From contig OY992834.1 of the NCBI GenBank assembly GCA_963921425.1, positions 17,300,164-17,364,163 of the forward strand: a DNA stretch of 64,000 bases. Direction: 5' to 3'. The DNA comes from Dryas octopetala. Lineage: Eukaryota > Streptophyta > Magnoliopsida > Rosales > Rosaceae. The notes beneath the pieces are model-generated. The model had not been told where the DNA came from and did no database searches. It saw only the letters and a list, made by a program, of their open reading frames with translations. The translations under genes and the position numbers were made by a program. Positions 1-10,117 of this stretch are shown in pieces. The first letter of the stretch is position 1. Each line of letters opens with the position of its first letter.

Positions 1-130
1 CTCACCAGGTTCATTTTGTTCTCTCTGTTGATCAGCCTGCTGATCTTTTGACTAAGGGTCTTCACAAGCCTCGCTTTACTCTCCTTCGTTCCAAACTTGT
101 CTCTCCTAGACCGTCAAGTTTGAGGGGGGA
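1..130 (+). mobile_element. Copia retrotransposon, 3' end of polyprotein
   Basis: The third forward frame reads as the end of a Ty1/copia RNase H region, including the family-typical ADLLTK stretch, and runs up to a purine-rich tract (tgagggggga, 121-130). That tract is the expected polypurine primer site just before the 3' LTR. Only the tail of the element is in the window; the rest lies to the left. It is treated as a fossil. Confidence 0.8.
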
Positions 131-313
131 TGTTAATAATAGTCTCCTACCTAGATAAGGTTTTGTTTCCTTCTAGTGTTAGGATTTGCTATTCCTTGTG
201 ATTGTTGAATTCTTGTACATCAAGCAGTCTGTTGCTTGCATCTTAAGTTTTAGGCTTGTATAAATATGTGTTAACACGTTTAATAGAATTATCAAATTAT
301 CAATTCCTACATC
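131..313 (+). mobile_element. Copia 3' LTR (short)
   Basis: The sequence directly after the polypurine tract begins TGTTAATAAT and ends near 311-313 in a CA dinucleotide. It holds a TATA-like tataaata at about 258. A short LTR of about 180 bp is usual for plant Copia elements. The exact right end is uncertain because the partner LTR and the target duplication are outside the window. Confidence 0.65.
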
Positions 314-893
314 TATCATAAACAAAGTTAGTAGTGAATATTTTTAATATGAAAACATTAGGTGGGTCAATGTAATAATAGAAAGTTAAAAGTGGACTTA
401 TGAATCATTAATTATCTAAAGTTTTTATTCACTTAGGGGTTTCCAAATTAAGTAAAAGAACATGTGTGAATGAAAATTTCAAAATAAAAATAAATAAAAA
501 AGGAAATTGAAAAGAAAAGTCAACTGTCAATAAAATAGAAAAAGAAGAAAATTTCTTATGAAATGGCAATCTATTTAATAGGCCTATTGAAGAGTGGGAG
601 AAGTATAATTTATCCAGTTGGATTCACTTTTAAGTGTCTAGATAGATTTCCCAATGCAAGTGTTCAAATTTTACTTTAACTCCAATTGTTGAGCTAGCCT
701 AGTTTACAAGTTTCTCAATGCACCAATTTCGATTCTCTTCTCCCCAATAAAAAAAATTAATATTAAAGTAAATATTTTTAAAGTATATTTTACGACCCTT
801 AATGATGAATAAACCTACTTAAAAGTTACAATAACAAATAGGTCTATTTTTTGATAAATAAACACACGTTAAAATAAGCTCTGTGTTTTTAGT

Positions 894-926
894 GCCGAGC
901 GCTCGGGACCCAACCGAGTGCTCGGC
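894..926. repeat. GC-rich hairpin followed by poly-T
   Basis: Arm gccgagcgctcggg (894-907) is nearly the reverse complement of ccgagtgctcggc (914-926), in an otherwise AT-rich spacer. A T15 tract follows at 931. The origin is unknown. It may be the remnant of a transposon end. Confidence 0.5.
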
Positions 927-1000
927 GTACTTTTTTTTTTTTTTGAAACTAGGCAGATTGCCACTATTGATCATTACTACTATAAGTGTGATTTATTCAC

Positions 1001-1094
1001 ATGTTTGGCTTAAAGTGATATCACACATGCGGGGGCGTGTGAGAATATGGATTATTGTCTGCACATGTGGCATCACTTTAAGCCAAATATGTAG
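1001..1094. repeat. Inverted repeat, about 30-bp arms
   Basis: Arm 1001-1030 (starts catgtttggcttaaagtga) pairs with 1062-1094 (tcactttaagccaaatatg). The right arm and the following 70 bp resemble 40340-40430, which has gtggcatgacttgagccaaa and then gtaacatggagcatgtgtgg. It is therefore a dispersed repeat and not a local accident. Confidence 0.55.
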
Positions 1095-3239
1095 ATAACT
1101 CATACTCATATTGGGTGACGTAGAGCACGTATGACCACTTGGCTTAACACACGTGGGTGAACCTGTTTTGATGCCATGAAAGAATTTAAGCATCTATCTT
1201 ACAACCAGTTGGCAATAGAAAGTGCAGCCCAAGACTCTTATAAGTCACTATGAAATATATTTTCTAATGTTGGACAACAATCTACATTCTCATACTGTCG
1301 ATGATGCATGATATACTATCATGAACTCTAATAAAAACTGTATAAAATTTACGCTTTCCTAATAGAACTCACATAATTGTTTGTTATTAGAAGTTGATAT
1401 AGTGCATTGGACTAACAAGAGTTCACTGTTACATATTGGACCTCACTTAATTGTTTTTAGAAGCTGACTTTTACACGAGGCTTCTTAAATTATTTTCGAG
1501 TGATCATAGACCAAAGAGATGATCCTTAAACTTTTGTTTAATTTTTTTCGAAAAAAATAAAAGATCGTCTTCTTTCAATCTTTTGTCCGTTCTAAATATT
1601 AACGAAGTCCAAAAAAATAAAAGGAGTTCTATACTTCTATTTGCAGTCAGTAAATTTTTTAATATCAACGAAGTGCAAAAATCAAAATTTTTCTTTTGCC
1701 CTCGGTAAATTAATTAAGAAACTCGAATTCCTTTTACACCACAAAAAAAAAAAAAATATTTAAAGTTTGCTCAAAATATCATCTATCATTCCTAAAATAC
1801 CCCTTAAACATTTTTACTGCAATAGGCATGACCATTACCAATATTTTCGATACTAACTAGTGTCACATGGCTAACAAGTCCATTTGACAAGGCCCTAAAC
1901 CCTAACCAAGAGGATCATTATTTGACACCGTCTTCTTATTTAGCATTGGTCATGGTCATTATATATATTGATGAAGAGTGTTTAATTCTTTTTTTATTTT
2001 ATTTACTTTTATCGTTTTAATAATTTTTTTGTAAATGTAAATATTTGTAACTAAAGGTTTTTATTAAGTTGTGGAATAGGTGTAAATAAAAGTTTCAAAA
2101 TAAAAATCAATAAAAAAGGTAAATAAAGGAAAGTGAGAAGAATAGTCAGATGTCAATCCAACAAAAAAAGAAAAAAATATGACAAAAAAAGAAGACAATT
2201 TCTCATGAAATGGCAATAAATTTAATAAGGCATTATCTCTTGGTAAGTAATTTTGGTCGGCCCAAAAAGTACACCCAAGTACCCAACACAACCAAGCAAT
2301 CCAAAGGCATAAAAGTTAAAAAAAAATTTACTACCTTTTTCTAGACTTAAGTGGTGCACCCAAGTCACATGAGCACAAACTTTTTTGTGACTATGACAGA
2401 TAGATATATATCCCATGTGTTCTCCCTCCATCACTATCACTAGTCCAAAAATCAAGGGTCTCACAACACACACACACACTGACACACACACAAAGCCAGA
2501 GAAGGTTGAAGTTCCCTAATTTAATGCATTGAAACTGTTCATGGTAAAATAAACAGCCAATTTGGAGTTTCATATTAACCCAAATTAGGAAAAGAAAAGT
2601 CAGCAAGGCTATTATGGTAAAATATCTCCATTACCATTTACAATTAGATGTAATATTTATTGTCATATCTAAATTGGCCATTTGGTCCCCTTTCCAATTC
2701 AGGTGCCCTTTTGAGGAATAAGCAATTTCGCACGTTCCCACGCGTCCCTTCTTTAGTTTTATTAGCAATTATACTATACATGCGCTCACACAATAGTACA
2801 ATACTCTATCCAATACACTAATAAACTAGCATTTTTTTCTATTTTTATTTTCATATCCAGTGCTTCTTTCTTGTTCTTTTAAAGAAGAATTGTACAGAAT
2901 GAGTATTGTACTAAACAACCCTCATCTAGAAATAACTAATTTAAGTTATCATATTTAGTCTTAAATTATATATAGACAGTCAAATTACAAGTTGTCTTTA
3001 AGAGAAAAATTCGAATAATTATGTTTACAATGTCTATATCTAATCTAGTGGCCGAAATGCAATTACTTAAGTTTGTTACTCAATTTAACTACGTATCGTT
3101 CTTAACTATTATGCGTTTATTCAGTCTTTATATGACACGTGATGAAAAGAAAAATTATATTATCAAAGATGCATGATGTACTATCTTGGACTTTAATAGA
3201 AATTGGATAAAGTCACTATTTCTCGACATAATTCACGGG

Positions 3240-3495
3240 AAACGTTATTAGAAGCTGAGGTAGTACATTGGACAGATTTAGGGTTCACTGTTACATGGTG
3301 GACCTCACGTGATTGTTTTTAGAAGTTGACGTAATGCATTGAACGAGTTTAATTAGGGTTCACTGTTACCCGATGGACGTACGTGATTGTCATCATAAGT
3401 TGACGTAGCACATTGAATGGATTTAAACTTCACAATTCAACGATAGACCTTCACGTGATTGTCATCAAAAATTGACGTCGTATATTGTTTGGACG
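3240..3495. promoter_or_regulatory. 73-bp repeat array with G-box and TTGACGT
   Basis: Three to four imperfect units of about 73 bp lie 270-530 bp upstream of the EIN3 TATA box. Three units carry a (C/T)ACGTG core (3306-3311, 3380-3385, 3452-3457), each followed about 15 bp later by TTGACGT (3326-3332, 3400-3406, 3472-3478). The cores match bZIP/bHLH G-box and TGACG (TGA/WRKY-type) sites. Binding is inferred from motif identity only. Confidence 0.55.
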
Positions 3496-3765
3496 TGTGT
3501 AAAAGCTGTCAGAAATAAATATAAATATCTATTAACCCACCATGATCTGACCAAAAAAGAACCCACCATGGAAACACAAAATATAATGTTGCCACATCAC
3601 ATGATGGACAGTGAATATTTAGTGGAGCACCAATGACTTCAGTGTGGGGGAGTGTAGAGAATAGAAACCCATCCACAATAAAGTCTTCCATATCCAGAAG
3701 GACCAGAACCAAAAGGGTTACCTACGTCTTAACCACGGTTAAAACGTAACCTGACCTTTGTTGAG

Positions 3766-3774
3766 TATATATAT
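3766..3774 (+). promoter_or_regulatory. TATA box of the EIN3 gene
   Basis: A run of tatatatat sits about 60 bp before the CT-rich leader and about 270 bp before the 5'-leader splice donor. Transcription would start near 3800. Placement fits a plant core promoter. Confidence 0.55.
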
Positions 3775-3799
3775 GTCCACCTCCAGCTAAAAAAAGTTA

Positions 3800-3918
3800 C
3801 TGGTGTTCCTTCCTATCCTTGTCCCTACAGTCACCTCTCTCTCTCTCTCTCTCGCTCTCTCTCTCTCTCTCGCCTCCCCTTTTCCTCTTCCATTTAGAAA
3901 GGAAAAGAAAGCCCACTG

Positions 3919-3960
<42 letters not shown>

Positions 3961-5736
3961 GTCTGAGCAAGAGAGGAGTAATCAGAGAGTGCTTGAGGAG
4001 CTCCAGTGACTCTTACCAACCCATAACAAATCCATCAATCTGGTACCTTCATTTTCTACATCCTTTTTTCTTTTCAATTTAAAGTGCCTCTGTTATTTCT
4101 TATTCTCCTTGTCTACAGAATTTATAATAAAAGTATATTATTTTTTTTTCAATTTTTTGATCTTGTGCTGCTGATATACCTGATATGCACCACTGTTTAG
4201 TTATTCTCTTAGTCATTCATCAGAATATGCCATAGTTTCTCTTTGCGTTTTGTTTTGTTTTTTGTTTTTATTAATTATTTGGGTTTTGTTTGGTGAGCCT
4301 TGTCATTTCGAATTTCGTTTAGCTACAGGTGCTGGTTGTGTATGAGCCATTTTGTCATTTTTTGTTTTCATTTTGATCCTTTTTCTTTTTTGGGTTTTTA
4401 TTTTTTTAATTTTGGGATTTAATTGGTTTGGATATGGAAGGGGACTTGATAGCTTTGAACGGATTTTTTGATCCAAAAGACGGCTACACAGACGGCCCCT
4501 GAATTTCCGGATTTAAATTAAATACTGAAAAGAATTAATATGTGAATTTTGTTGCTTAGATTTTGTTCAAAAAAAGAATTGTGTTGCTTAGATTTTATTT
4601 AAAAGAAAATGAATTCTGTTGCTTAGATAGGTGGAATATTTGCTGTAAACCTTCGTTATAAGCTACATGAGTTTGTGTAAACGGAAAAATCTGAACTTGG
4701 TCCTGTCAATACTCAATAATAACGTTTATTTTATTGTGAAGAAAATGAATCTGAGTAATAGTGGATTTATGTGTCCTTGGCTCTGTTATTTCTGCTATAC
4801 TACTTGCAGGGTATTTTACATGTATTTTAAATTTGGTTTTTATTGTAATTATCTCATGCTTTTCGTGTCACTGTTGGATTTCTTTCCTCACTTTTCTTCT
4901 CAGTTATCTGAGAAGCTCATCTTTTGTTCCGGTTTGTAACGTATGTGTTGCAGGGTACTTTACTTATAATAAATTTGGTTTTTATTGTAATCATCTCTTG
5001 CTTTTCCTGTCATGGTTGGGTTTAAGAATCTCATTTTTTGTTCTGGTTTGTAACTTATTTGGTTGCATGGTATTTTACTTGTAACTTAAATTTGGTTTTT
5101 TATTCTGATTATCTCACGCTTTTCATGTCACTGTTGGAATTTTGTACCCCACTTTTCTTCTTGGTTATTCGAGAAGCTCCTCTTTTGTTCTGGTTCATAA
5201 AGTATTTTGTTGCTGTGTTAGTGATGAGGCCATGTGTTAAGGTTTTCTTTTCGGAATCTTTGGTTTTTTCTGCTTCCTTTTGAATGTGAAAACAAAGAGT
5301 TCCGTTGCGGTTTTTTGTTTGTTTGTATTGGTTGTTTGTTCCATATCATTTAATTTATGGTTTGTTTTTGTAAGGAAATTTAACTTCTTTAATGGATTAC
5401 TTTTTATGTTTGTAATTAATTGTATTTATGCAATTATGCACTTTCCCTTGTTTTTTCTTTCATTGAAGTAGAGTTATTATTGCTAGTTCAATGCACCTGA
5501 TTATCATATGTGATAACTGTGGGTTTAACTGAGATTTGTAATTTATTTCATTTGCAGAAGATTGGAATTCATTTACTTTTCGGGATTGAGTATTCTTAAT
5601 TGGAAAACCTCGGCTTTTAGAAATTTTAAAGCTAATATCTCTGCACAAGATTGGAAATCGATTAAAGAGTGAGAGAATTTATATTTATATAGATATATAA
5701 TCAGGGTTGTTCTTTGTGTCGGCGTGTCAGTGCTGA
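3800..5736 (+). other. EIN3 5' leader with a 1.5-kb intron
   Basis: The first leader exon (about 3800-4042) has two CT microsatellites (3836-3872 and 3921-3957). A donor at ctg|gtacct (4043) and an acceptor at tttgcag|aag (5557) define a 1515-bp intron in the untranslated leader. A leader intron is a known feature of EIN3/EIL genes. The second leader exon runs 5558-5736. Exon ends are read from consensus; the start of transcription is approximate. Confidence 0.65.
4804..5209 (+). repeat. Three tandem copies within the EIN3 leader intron
   Basis: Copies at 4804-4947, 4948-5062 and 5063-5209 share the order ttgcagg, aaatttggtttttatt, atctc.tgcttttc, gtca.tgttgg and cttttgttc.ggtt. Copies 1 and 3 keep a segment of about 30 bp that copy 2 lacks. 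Each copy begins with TTGCA(G/T)GG, which looks like a splice acceptor. Confidence 0.75.
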
Positions 5737-7662
5737 ATGGGGATCTTTGAAGAAATGGGTTTCGGTGGTGATCTTGATTTTCTTTCAGCTCCCCCTGGTG
5801 AAGTTGAGGTGGCTCCAGAGCTTGAACCAGAGGCAACAGTAGAGGAGGAGGATTATAGTGATGACGAATTGATCCAACTGGATGCTAAAGAGCTAGAGGA
5901 AAGAATGTGGAGAGATCGGATACGATTGAAGCGACTTAGAGACCAAAATAAGGGAAATGAAGGAGCTGACAATGCAAGGCAGCGTCAATCCCAGGAACAA
6001 GCTCGAAGGAAGAAGATGTCACGGGCACAAGATGGAATCCTGAAATATATGCTGAAAATGATGGAAGTTTGCCAAGCTCAGGGCTTTGTTTATGGGATTA
6101 TCCCTGAAAATGGAAAACCAGTAAGCGGTGCCTCGGATAATCTTCGAGCATGGTGGAAGGAAAAAGTAAGATTTGATCGTAATGGCCCAGCTGCAATTGC
6201 TAAGTATGAGGCTGATCATTCAATCCCTGGTAATAATGAAGACTGCGGTATGTTGGCGTCCACTCACACCTTGCAGGAGCTCCAAGACACCACTCTTGGT
6301 TCACTTTTGTCTGCTCTGATGCAGCACTGTGAGCCGCCCCAAAGACGTTACCCATTGGAGAAGGGTGTTGCGCCACCATGGTGGCCTACTGGTGAGGAGG
6401 AATGGTGGCCTCAATTAAATTTACCCAAGGATCAGGGTCCTCCCCCATACAAGAAGCCTCATGATCTGAAGAAGGCTTGGAAGGTTTGTGTTCTCACTGC
6501 TGTGATAAAGCACATGTTTCCTGATGTTAACAAGATTCGCAAGCTTGTTCGTCAGTCTAAATGTTTGCAGGACAAAATGACTGCCAAGGAGAGTGCCACT
6601 TGGCTGGCCATTATAAACCAGGAGGAAGTTTTGGCTCGGCACTTGTATCCTGATTTATGTCCGCCTGCATCAGCTGTTGGGAGTGGGTCTTTTGTAATCG
6701 GTGGTACCAGTGATTATGATGTTGATGGGGTTGATGGTGAACAGAGTTTTGAAGTAGAGGATCGCAAACCTCTTGTGAATCACTTCAATATGGGAACTGC
6801 TGGACTAAGAGATAGGACAGGATCTCAAGTCAAGGGAGAGCTCATTGAGACCAACTCAGATTTTGTTCAAAAGAGGAAGCTGCTGCCTGAAGAGCCACAA
6901 ATGATGCTGAATTCGAAGGTTTACACCTGCGAATACCTACAATGCCAATATAGTGATTGTCGCCTTGGCTTTCTCGACATTACTGCTAGGAACAATCACC
7001 AGTTGAATTGTCCATTCCGGAATAATTCTTCACAAGTGTTTGGAATGTCAAACTTTCAGCTTAACAATAACAAACCTGTGGGCTTCTCTCTACCTGCTGC
7101 TCAACCTAAGCCAGCTATTCCTCAACCAGTAAACCAGACAGGTGCTTTGAATGTTTCAGGACTTGGACTTGCCGAGGATGGGCAGAACATGATATCTGAG
7201 CTTTTGACATTCTATGATGGTAATATTCAGCAGAACAAGATCCCAAATCCTGGCAACCTCAATGTTGTAGAAGACCAGAACCACCACCAGGCCAAATTTC
7301 AATTTCAGATGGATGATAACTTCTATGGTCAGGGGTTGGTTGTGGGGCAAAATGTACCTGAACCAACCCCTATGCCTGTGCTTCATCCAGCTTTCCCATC
7401 GCCACAAGTTCCGTTTGATCAGTGCAAGGAATTTGATTCTGCATTTGGTAACACTCGCAGTGATACTATTGCTGACTTAACATTTAGCTCTCCATATAAC
7501 TTGGCACCAGTGGACAACTATAATGTGGCACCTGTGGACAACTATAATGTGGCAACGGTCGACAACTATGATGTGGCACAGGTCGATGACTATGATGTCT
7601 CACTGGTTGACGACTATGTTGACCCACTGCTGAAGCAAGATGGATCCCTTTGGTACCTCTGA
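5737..7662 (+). CDS. EIN3/EIL: EIN3/EIL ethylene-response transcription factor
   Basis: Encodes a 641-residue protein in one uninterrupted exon, as is usual for EIN3/EIL (Arabidopsis EIN3 is 628). In ethylene signalling, EIN3 acts in the nucleus downstream of EIN2. It is destroyed by EBF1/2 F-box proteins when ethylene is absent and activates ERF-type genes when stable. Visible parts are the MGIFEEMGF start, an acidic stretch (residues 22-55), the basic region (57-95), and the plant-specific DNA-binding core (about 95-310) with conserved [19 protein letters not shown] and [20 protein letters not shown]-rich activation region follows. The ATG at 5737 is the first in this frame after the leader acceptor. 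An oddity is a run of about five ten-residue units (residues 588-628, core VDNYNVAP) near the C-terminus. The family call is firm; EIN3 versus EIL1 is not resolved. Confidence 0.96.
   Translation: MGIFEEMGFGGDLDFLSAPPGEVEVAPELEPEATVEEEDYSDDELIQLDAKELEERMWRDRIRLKRLRDQNKGNEGADNARQRQSQEQARRKKMSRAQDGILKYMLKMMEVCQAQGFVYGIIPENGKPVSGASDNLRAWWKEKVRFDRNGPAAIAKYEADHSIPGNNEDCGMLASTHTLQELQDTTLGSLLSALMQHCEPPQRRYPLEKGVAPPWWPTGEEEWWPQLNLPKDQGPPPYKKPHDLKKAWKVCVLTAVIKHMFPDVNKIRKLVRQSKCLQDKMTAKESATWLAIINQEEVLARHLYPDLCPPASAVGSGSFVIGGTSDYDVDGVDGEQSFEVEDRKPLVNHFNMGTAGLRDRTGSQVKGELIETNSDFVQKRKLLPEEPQMMLNSKVYTCEYLQCQYSDCRLGFLDITARNNHQLNCPFRNNSSQVFGMSNFQLNNNKPVGFSLPAAQPKPAIPQPVNQTGALNVSGLGLAEDGQNMISELLTFYDGNIQQNKIPNPGNLNVVEDQNHHQAKFQFQMDDNFYGQGLVVGQNVPEPTPMPVLHPAFPSPQVPFDQCKEFDSAFGNTRSDTIADLTFSSPYNLAPVDNYNVAPVDNYNVATVDNYDVAQVDDYDVSLVDDYVDPLLKQDGSLWYL
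7498..7620 (+). repeat. 30-bp coding minisatellite in EIN3
   Basis: Four to five imperfect 30-bp units encode APVDNYNV-like decapeptides ([40 protein letters not shown]). The unit length keeps the frame. The later units drift from N to D. I do not recall this repeat from the Arabidopsis proteins. Confidence 0.85.
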
Positions 7663-8005
7663 AGGAGTTGGGTTTTCTTCTCTTGACTGCTCCAAATATA
7701 TGGATAAGTCTGTATATTATCTGGAGGGAAAGGTTATCATACACAGCATTATCAGCTTTTTATATACTCAGCGTTATCTACTTCTGTTTTTATACACAGT
7801 GTTATCGACTTCTGTTTTTTAGTTTAGTTGGTTGTCATACCTGTCGGACCTGTCGGACCTGTTAGATGTTAACTTTATAACCCTTAAGAACTTGGGTTAT
7901 AAGTTATCTAGTTGTTCTCAGTTTAGCATTGAAGTAGGGCCTTTATAAAGGACTGGAAAGAACCGAGAATGATATTAAGTACTTTTGTTGAACTGTTAGA
8001 CATTT

Positions 8006-8356
8006 TCCGGTTTCCGAAGTCAATGTTGGCATTTACTTTTATGTAATTTATACACAGAGACATCAATATATGTGCTGGTTTCATGTTTTAGTTGCATTTT
8101 TGCTTGTTTCTTTGGCTAGGCTGAAGAGGATTGGTTTCAACTGTTCTTGCTATTAACAATTTTATTCTTTGAGCTCTCTCTCTCTGTCTCTCTCCGGTTT
8201 CTGAAGTCAATGTTGGCATTTAGTTTTATGTAATTTATACACAGAGACATCAATATATGTGCTGGTTTCATGTTTTAGTTGCATTTTTTCTTGTTTCTTG
8301 GGCTAGGCTGAAGAGATTGGTTTCAACTGTTCTTGCTATTTGCAATATTATTCTTT

Positions 8357-8379
<23 letters not shown>
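8006..8379 (+). repeat. 187-bp tandem duplication downstream of EIN3
   Basis: Copy 1 starts at 8006 (tccggtttccgaagtcaatg) and copy 2 at 8193 (tccggtttctgaagtcaatg). They are nearly identical through tttatgtaatttatacacag, gtgctggtttcatgttttag and ggtttcaactgttcttgct. Each copy ends in a CT run, and the second run (8361-8407) has expanded. It probably lies in or just beyond the 3' UTR. Confidence 0.85.
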
Positions 8380-8407
<28 letters not shown>

Positions 8408-8408
<1 letters not shown>

Positions 8409-10117
8409 GACTCCTTTCAACGGCTTTGTACAAGTTTGGTTGCATCAATCACAATTAATGGTTCTCCCAAGAACAAAGTGGAAATCAGGAAAGCTTGAGT
8501 GGAAATCAGGCAAAAATCAGGAAAGCTTGAGTGGAAATTCCAAGAACAAAGTGATGTTCAAACATATTTTTAGCTTGGGTCAAAGTTAGGCAAGTAAGTC
8601 TTGAAAGTAATTGTCCTTATTCCCCAAATAGTAACAATAGTAATAATTGGAAGAGAGAGGAGTTCTCATTGTTTGGCTCGAGTCTCCTTAATAGCTTTCA
8701 TCGATTATTATGTTTTGGGTGTATGTCAAGTCGTATGTGCATGGCTGCGTATCCATACTTTTTACTGTAAAAACAAAAGGTCTATTTTTCAAATGAGTGC
8801 TGGAAATTTGGGCACATCCATAATCAAATTAAGGGATTCCTTTTCACTTTGACGTAAAAAAGGGATTCCTTTTCACTTTTAATAGGGAAAAAGTTAACCA
8901 TACCCTCTAAATTATAGTTTTTGTTCCACTTTTGTCTCAGACTGCCTCCTAAATTTTAAATAAGGGTAGATATGTAAAAATCAAATTGAAGGTTTGACTG
9001 CATTAAATACTTAGTTTTCAGTGTTTTTAATAAGAAAGGAGAAGAATAAGAAGATAGAAGGAGAATGTGGATAACATTCATGATGCTTTATCCTGTCAAC
9101 TTAATTAAATATCATTTGGTGATATTTTCTGAGAGGTATTTTGAGTATTTACTAATTTAATATTGTTGAGAGTTCATAGGTATGTTCAGCAGGGTGGTGA
9201 ATTTTGTGTATCCCCCAACTGTTCTATTGGACTCTGAGTTTGCTAGTGTTTCGTTACCCATTACCCTTAAAAGGGCCTTGAGATTGGCATCAAGAAAACT
9301 CCCTATGCTTCTTCTCATAACCAAGAAACTACAAGGTTTGCAATTTTCGAGCAAACTCATTTCAGCCGAGTTTACCTAAATATTAATATGAAGTGCATTG
9401 AAAACACAAATAAATGTCAAAATCCAATTTCAAATGGGATTTCCATTCTTACGTAAACAAATACCAAATCAAAGAAACAAAGAACTAACACAACTAAATT
9501 ACACAAATATCACATTCTCAGCTACCAAACACAAATATCCCACTGAGCTTTATGGGCTGACATGGCACAGTTTAGCTTTGGTGGATTTGACTATGGACGG
9601 TTCAGATTAGAGAACAAGGACGCACAACAACAATTAATGCTAGGAAGAGGTCTCAGTTCTTTCTTTTGCTCCCGCAGCCCCTGCTCTACTACTCAGCCAA
9701 AATATATATAAACATATCAGTATATACCAAGAGAAAGATATAACACTCAAAACATAGATATAGATAATTTACTTGTTGAAATGGATCGATCTCTAGTTTT
9801 ATTTCCCTGCATATTGAAATTATTAACATGTGTGAGATACACCATCCATGAAATCAACTGCTTTACTGAGTATTTTGAAACATGACTAAGTAAGAATACT
9901 GAATTGAAGGAGTTGGCTTAGTTTTCAACTTGAGTGGAAGGCAAGTCAGAGAAGAAACAGAGCATGAAGTAGAAAGAGGAGTATAAAAAAGGAAGCAAAA
10001 CAGAGAACCAACAAATACTGAATAAAAGAGAAAAATAAAAGATGTGGAATTAAAAAATGTTAATATTGTGATGTTCATGAAGAACACAACAAATGAATTA
10101 AACTAAACACTTTCAAA
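8408..10117. other. Intergenic, little structure
   Basis: At 8465-8555 there is a short local repeat: gtggaaatcagg and caggaaagcttgagtgg each occur twice. The rest is AT-rich spacer with small chance frames. The 3' UTR of the leftward resistance gene is expected just left of 10118. Nothing else is supportable. Confidence 0.4.

Larger units (their letters stand above)
314..3239. repeat. Intergenic, diverged tandem duplication
   Basis: No gene is seen. Segment 416-590 resembles 2051-2232 (shared features: ctaaagtttttatt, then tttcaaaataaaaat, then atgaaatggcaat). Segment 1260-1490 resembles 3150-3330 (shared gatgcatgat, ttcactgttacat and ttgtttttagaag). The order is the same, with offsets of about 1.6 and 1.9 kb, so this looks like one old tandem duplication. 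A CA microsatellite lies at 2463-2500. The short reading frames are chance. Confidence 0.6.

Noticed and set aside
3819-4082. SLSLSL frame before EIN3
   Set aside because: It is the CT microsatellite of the leader translated; there is no ATG at its start.
4667-5283. Several hydrophobic frames that look like membrane proteins
   Set aside because: They are translations of the T-rich triplicated intron repeat.
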